Shown here: positions 36,802-37,975 of the stretch, in pieces
Layout: the number at the start of each line of letters is the position of its first letter
Position numbering within the stretch: the stretch's first letter is position 1
From: Nitrospinota bacterium
Lineage (GTDB): Bacteria > Nitrospinota > Nitrospinia > Nitrospinales > JACRGP01
Assembly (NCBI GenBank): GCA_016207065.1
Contig: JACQQK010000041.1
Coordinates: 1-37,975, forward strand
DNA: 37,975 nt
Direction: 5' to 3'
The notes under the pieces: model-generated
What the model saw: the letters and a program-made list of their open reading frames with translations, nothing else
Told to the model about the DNA's origin: nothing
Database searches by the model: none
Position numbers and translations under genes: made by a program

Positions 36802-37623
36802 GTTGTCAACGTAGCGGAGAGTTTCCCGCGAGGCGGTCCCGGTGACTTGCGGCAGGACGGCGGCCACGTCCTCCCATGCCGGGGGACGTCCGGACTCCAG
36901 CTTGTCCAACGCCTTTTGAATGTTCCCCATCCCGGCGTTATACGCCCCGGCGGCAAAACTCCAGGCCTCGTTGACGTCAATACCCTTGTTCGCGTAGAGG
37001 TCGTACAGTTGCCGCAAATAACGGGCCGAGGCGTCGAGGTTGGAGGCGGGATGCCACACCGAGCCCTCCCCCCGGTCACGAGGCGAACCTACCCGCAACC
37101 CCAACTCCCTGGCCGTCGCCGGCATCAATTGCCCCAATCCCATCGCCCCCTTGGGAGATTCGGCGGACGGGTCAAGACCCGACTCCTGCCGGACCAGCTT
37201 TGCAAACCAAGGCTCCGGGATGCCGTATTTGCCGGCAATCTCGGCAATCAATTGCCGTATCGGAGTCACAGTGTTGTCCGCGCTCACGGGCGAAACCGGA
37301 GCCTTATCCTGGACCGATTCGACTGCCCGATACTGGCTTATGCCCTGGCGTTTGTGGAAATCGTTTTCCGCGCCCCCTGGGGAACGGGTCTTTTCATAAA
37401 GAGAGAGCATGTCAAGCGGCGACCGCAATCCGCTCAACGAGTCAGAAGATTTTTCCCCGCCCTGCCCCAACAGCTCGCCCAGCGCCGCCATCTGTTTCAT
37501 CCGCACCTCCAGCAACAGCGAGCGGAACTCGGCGTTTTGCGGTTGGCGAGGTTTTACCTCCCCGGTCAAGCGGGCCGAAGTTTCCCCGGCTTTATTGGCG
37601 GTCAAACGGTTGATGTCGAACAT
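36790..37623 (-). CDS. Lytic transglycosylase (SLT domain), no evident signal peptide
   Basis: IAGKYGIPEPWFAKLVRQESGLDPSAESPKGAMGLGQLMPATARELGL...NLDASARYLRQLYDLY...AWSFAAGAYNAGMGNIQKALD. Confidence 0.92.
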   Translation of the reverse strand: MFDINRLTANKAGETSARLTGEVKPRQPQNAEFRSLLLEVRMKQMAALGELLGQGGEKSSDSLSGLRSPLDMLSLYEKTRSPGGAENDFHKRQGISQYRAVESVQDKAPVSPVSADNTVTPIRQLIAEIAGKYGIPEPWFAKLVRQESGLDPSAESPKGAMGLGQLMPATARELGLRVGSPRDRGEGSVWHPASNLDASARYLRQLYDLYANKGIDVNEAWSFAAGAYNAGMGNIQKALDKLESGRPPAWEDVAAVLPQVTGTASRETLRYVDNLRA

Positions 37624-37891
37624 GGTCTACAGCGTCCGGATTTTTGACGGAGAATCGCCTTTGGATTAACACAGCAATCCTCGTGCCAGACAATCGCCAC
37701 GTCTATGTACGTGGATAGTCGATGGAAACGTCTCAAACGCATTCTCCTTGCTTTTCGGCACGCCAATAATCTCAAAAGAAAATCCAATTATTGTGCTAAA
37801 GTATGCGGGAGGATTCGACCACTCATGGGGCTAAAAGTGACCTTCCCCCGTTTTATGGACAGTTCAAACGTAGAGAGTTTTCCTGGCGTTC

Positions 37892-37944
37892 CGGGTGGGA
37901 GCGGAGCGCAGGACTCTCTGCATCCGAAGCGACGCTCCCACCCG
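37892..37944. repeat. REP-like inverted repeat CGGGTGGGAGCG ... CGCTCCCACCCG
   Basis: Perfect 12-bp arms at 37892-37903 and 37933-37944; no T-run downstream. Confidence 0.75.
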
Positions 37945-37975
37945 TTTCCGCAAACTCCTTCGGCGTCTTGTACCC

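Overview
A ~38 kb chromosomal window, probably from a Gram-negative bacterium (many signal peptides; taxon not determined). It is densely coding and mostly housekeeping or accessory-core. In order: truncated MotB-like protein with a long N-terminal coiled coil (-, runs off the left edge); AmpG/PAT-like MFS permease; YqiA-like esterase; OmpR/PhoB-type response regulator; XRE regulator; PAS histidine kinase; HPt-like protein; batE-batD-batC cluster (-); ABC1/UbiB kinase and M16 protease (-); VOC protein; two tandem DUF218/YdcF-like proteins (-); moaC-moaD-moaE; AddB-like and AddA-like helicase/nuclease pair; degraded tyrosine integrase abutting tRNA-Pro(GGG); cupin; B12-type radical SAM protein; 35-aa membrane peptide; small secreted protein; sigma54 activator; exported TldD/PmbA-like metallopeptidase; secreted protein; proline dehydrogenase; two glycosyltransferases; SLT transglycosylase. 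Several classes of short palindromic repeats sit between genes. The strongest unusual signal is at 3.6-6.7 kb. There an orphan PhoB-type regulator is followed by a histidine kinase whose phospho-acceptor His reads Arg (VASRDLQEP) and an HPt-like protein whose acceptor His reads Asp (LADIMIGSGTIFGF). Two nearly identical promoter regions carrying 11-bp-spaced TGTKAC repeats precede the XRE and kinase genes. All calls come from reading motifs by eye; no database search was run.
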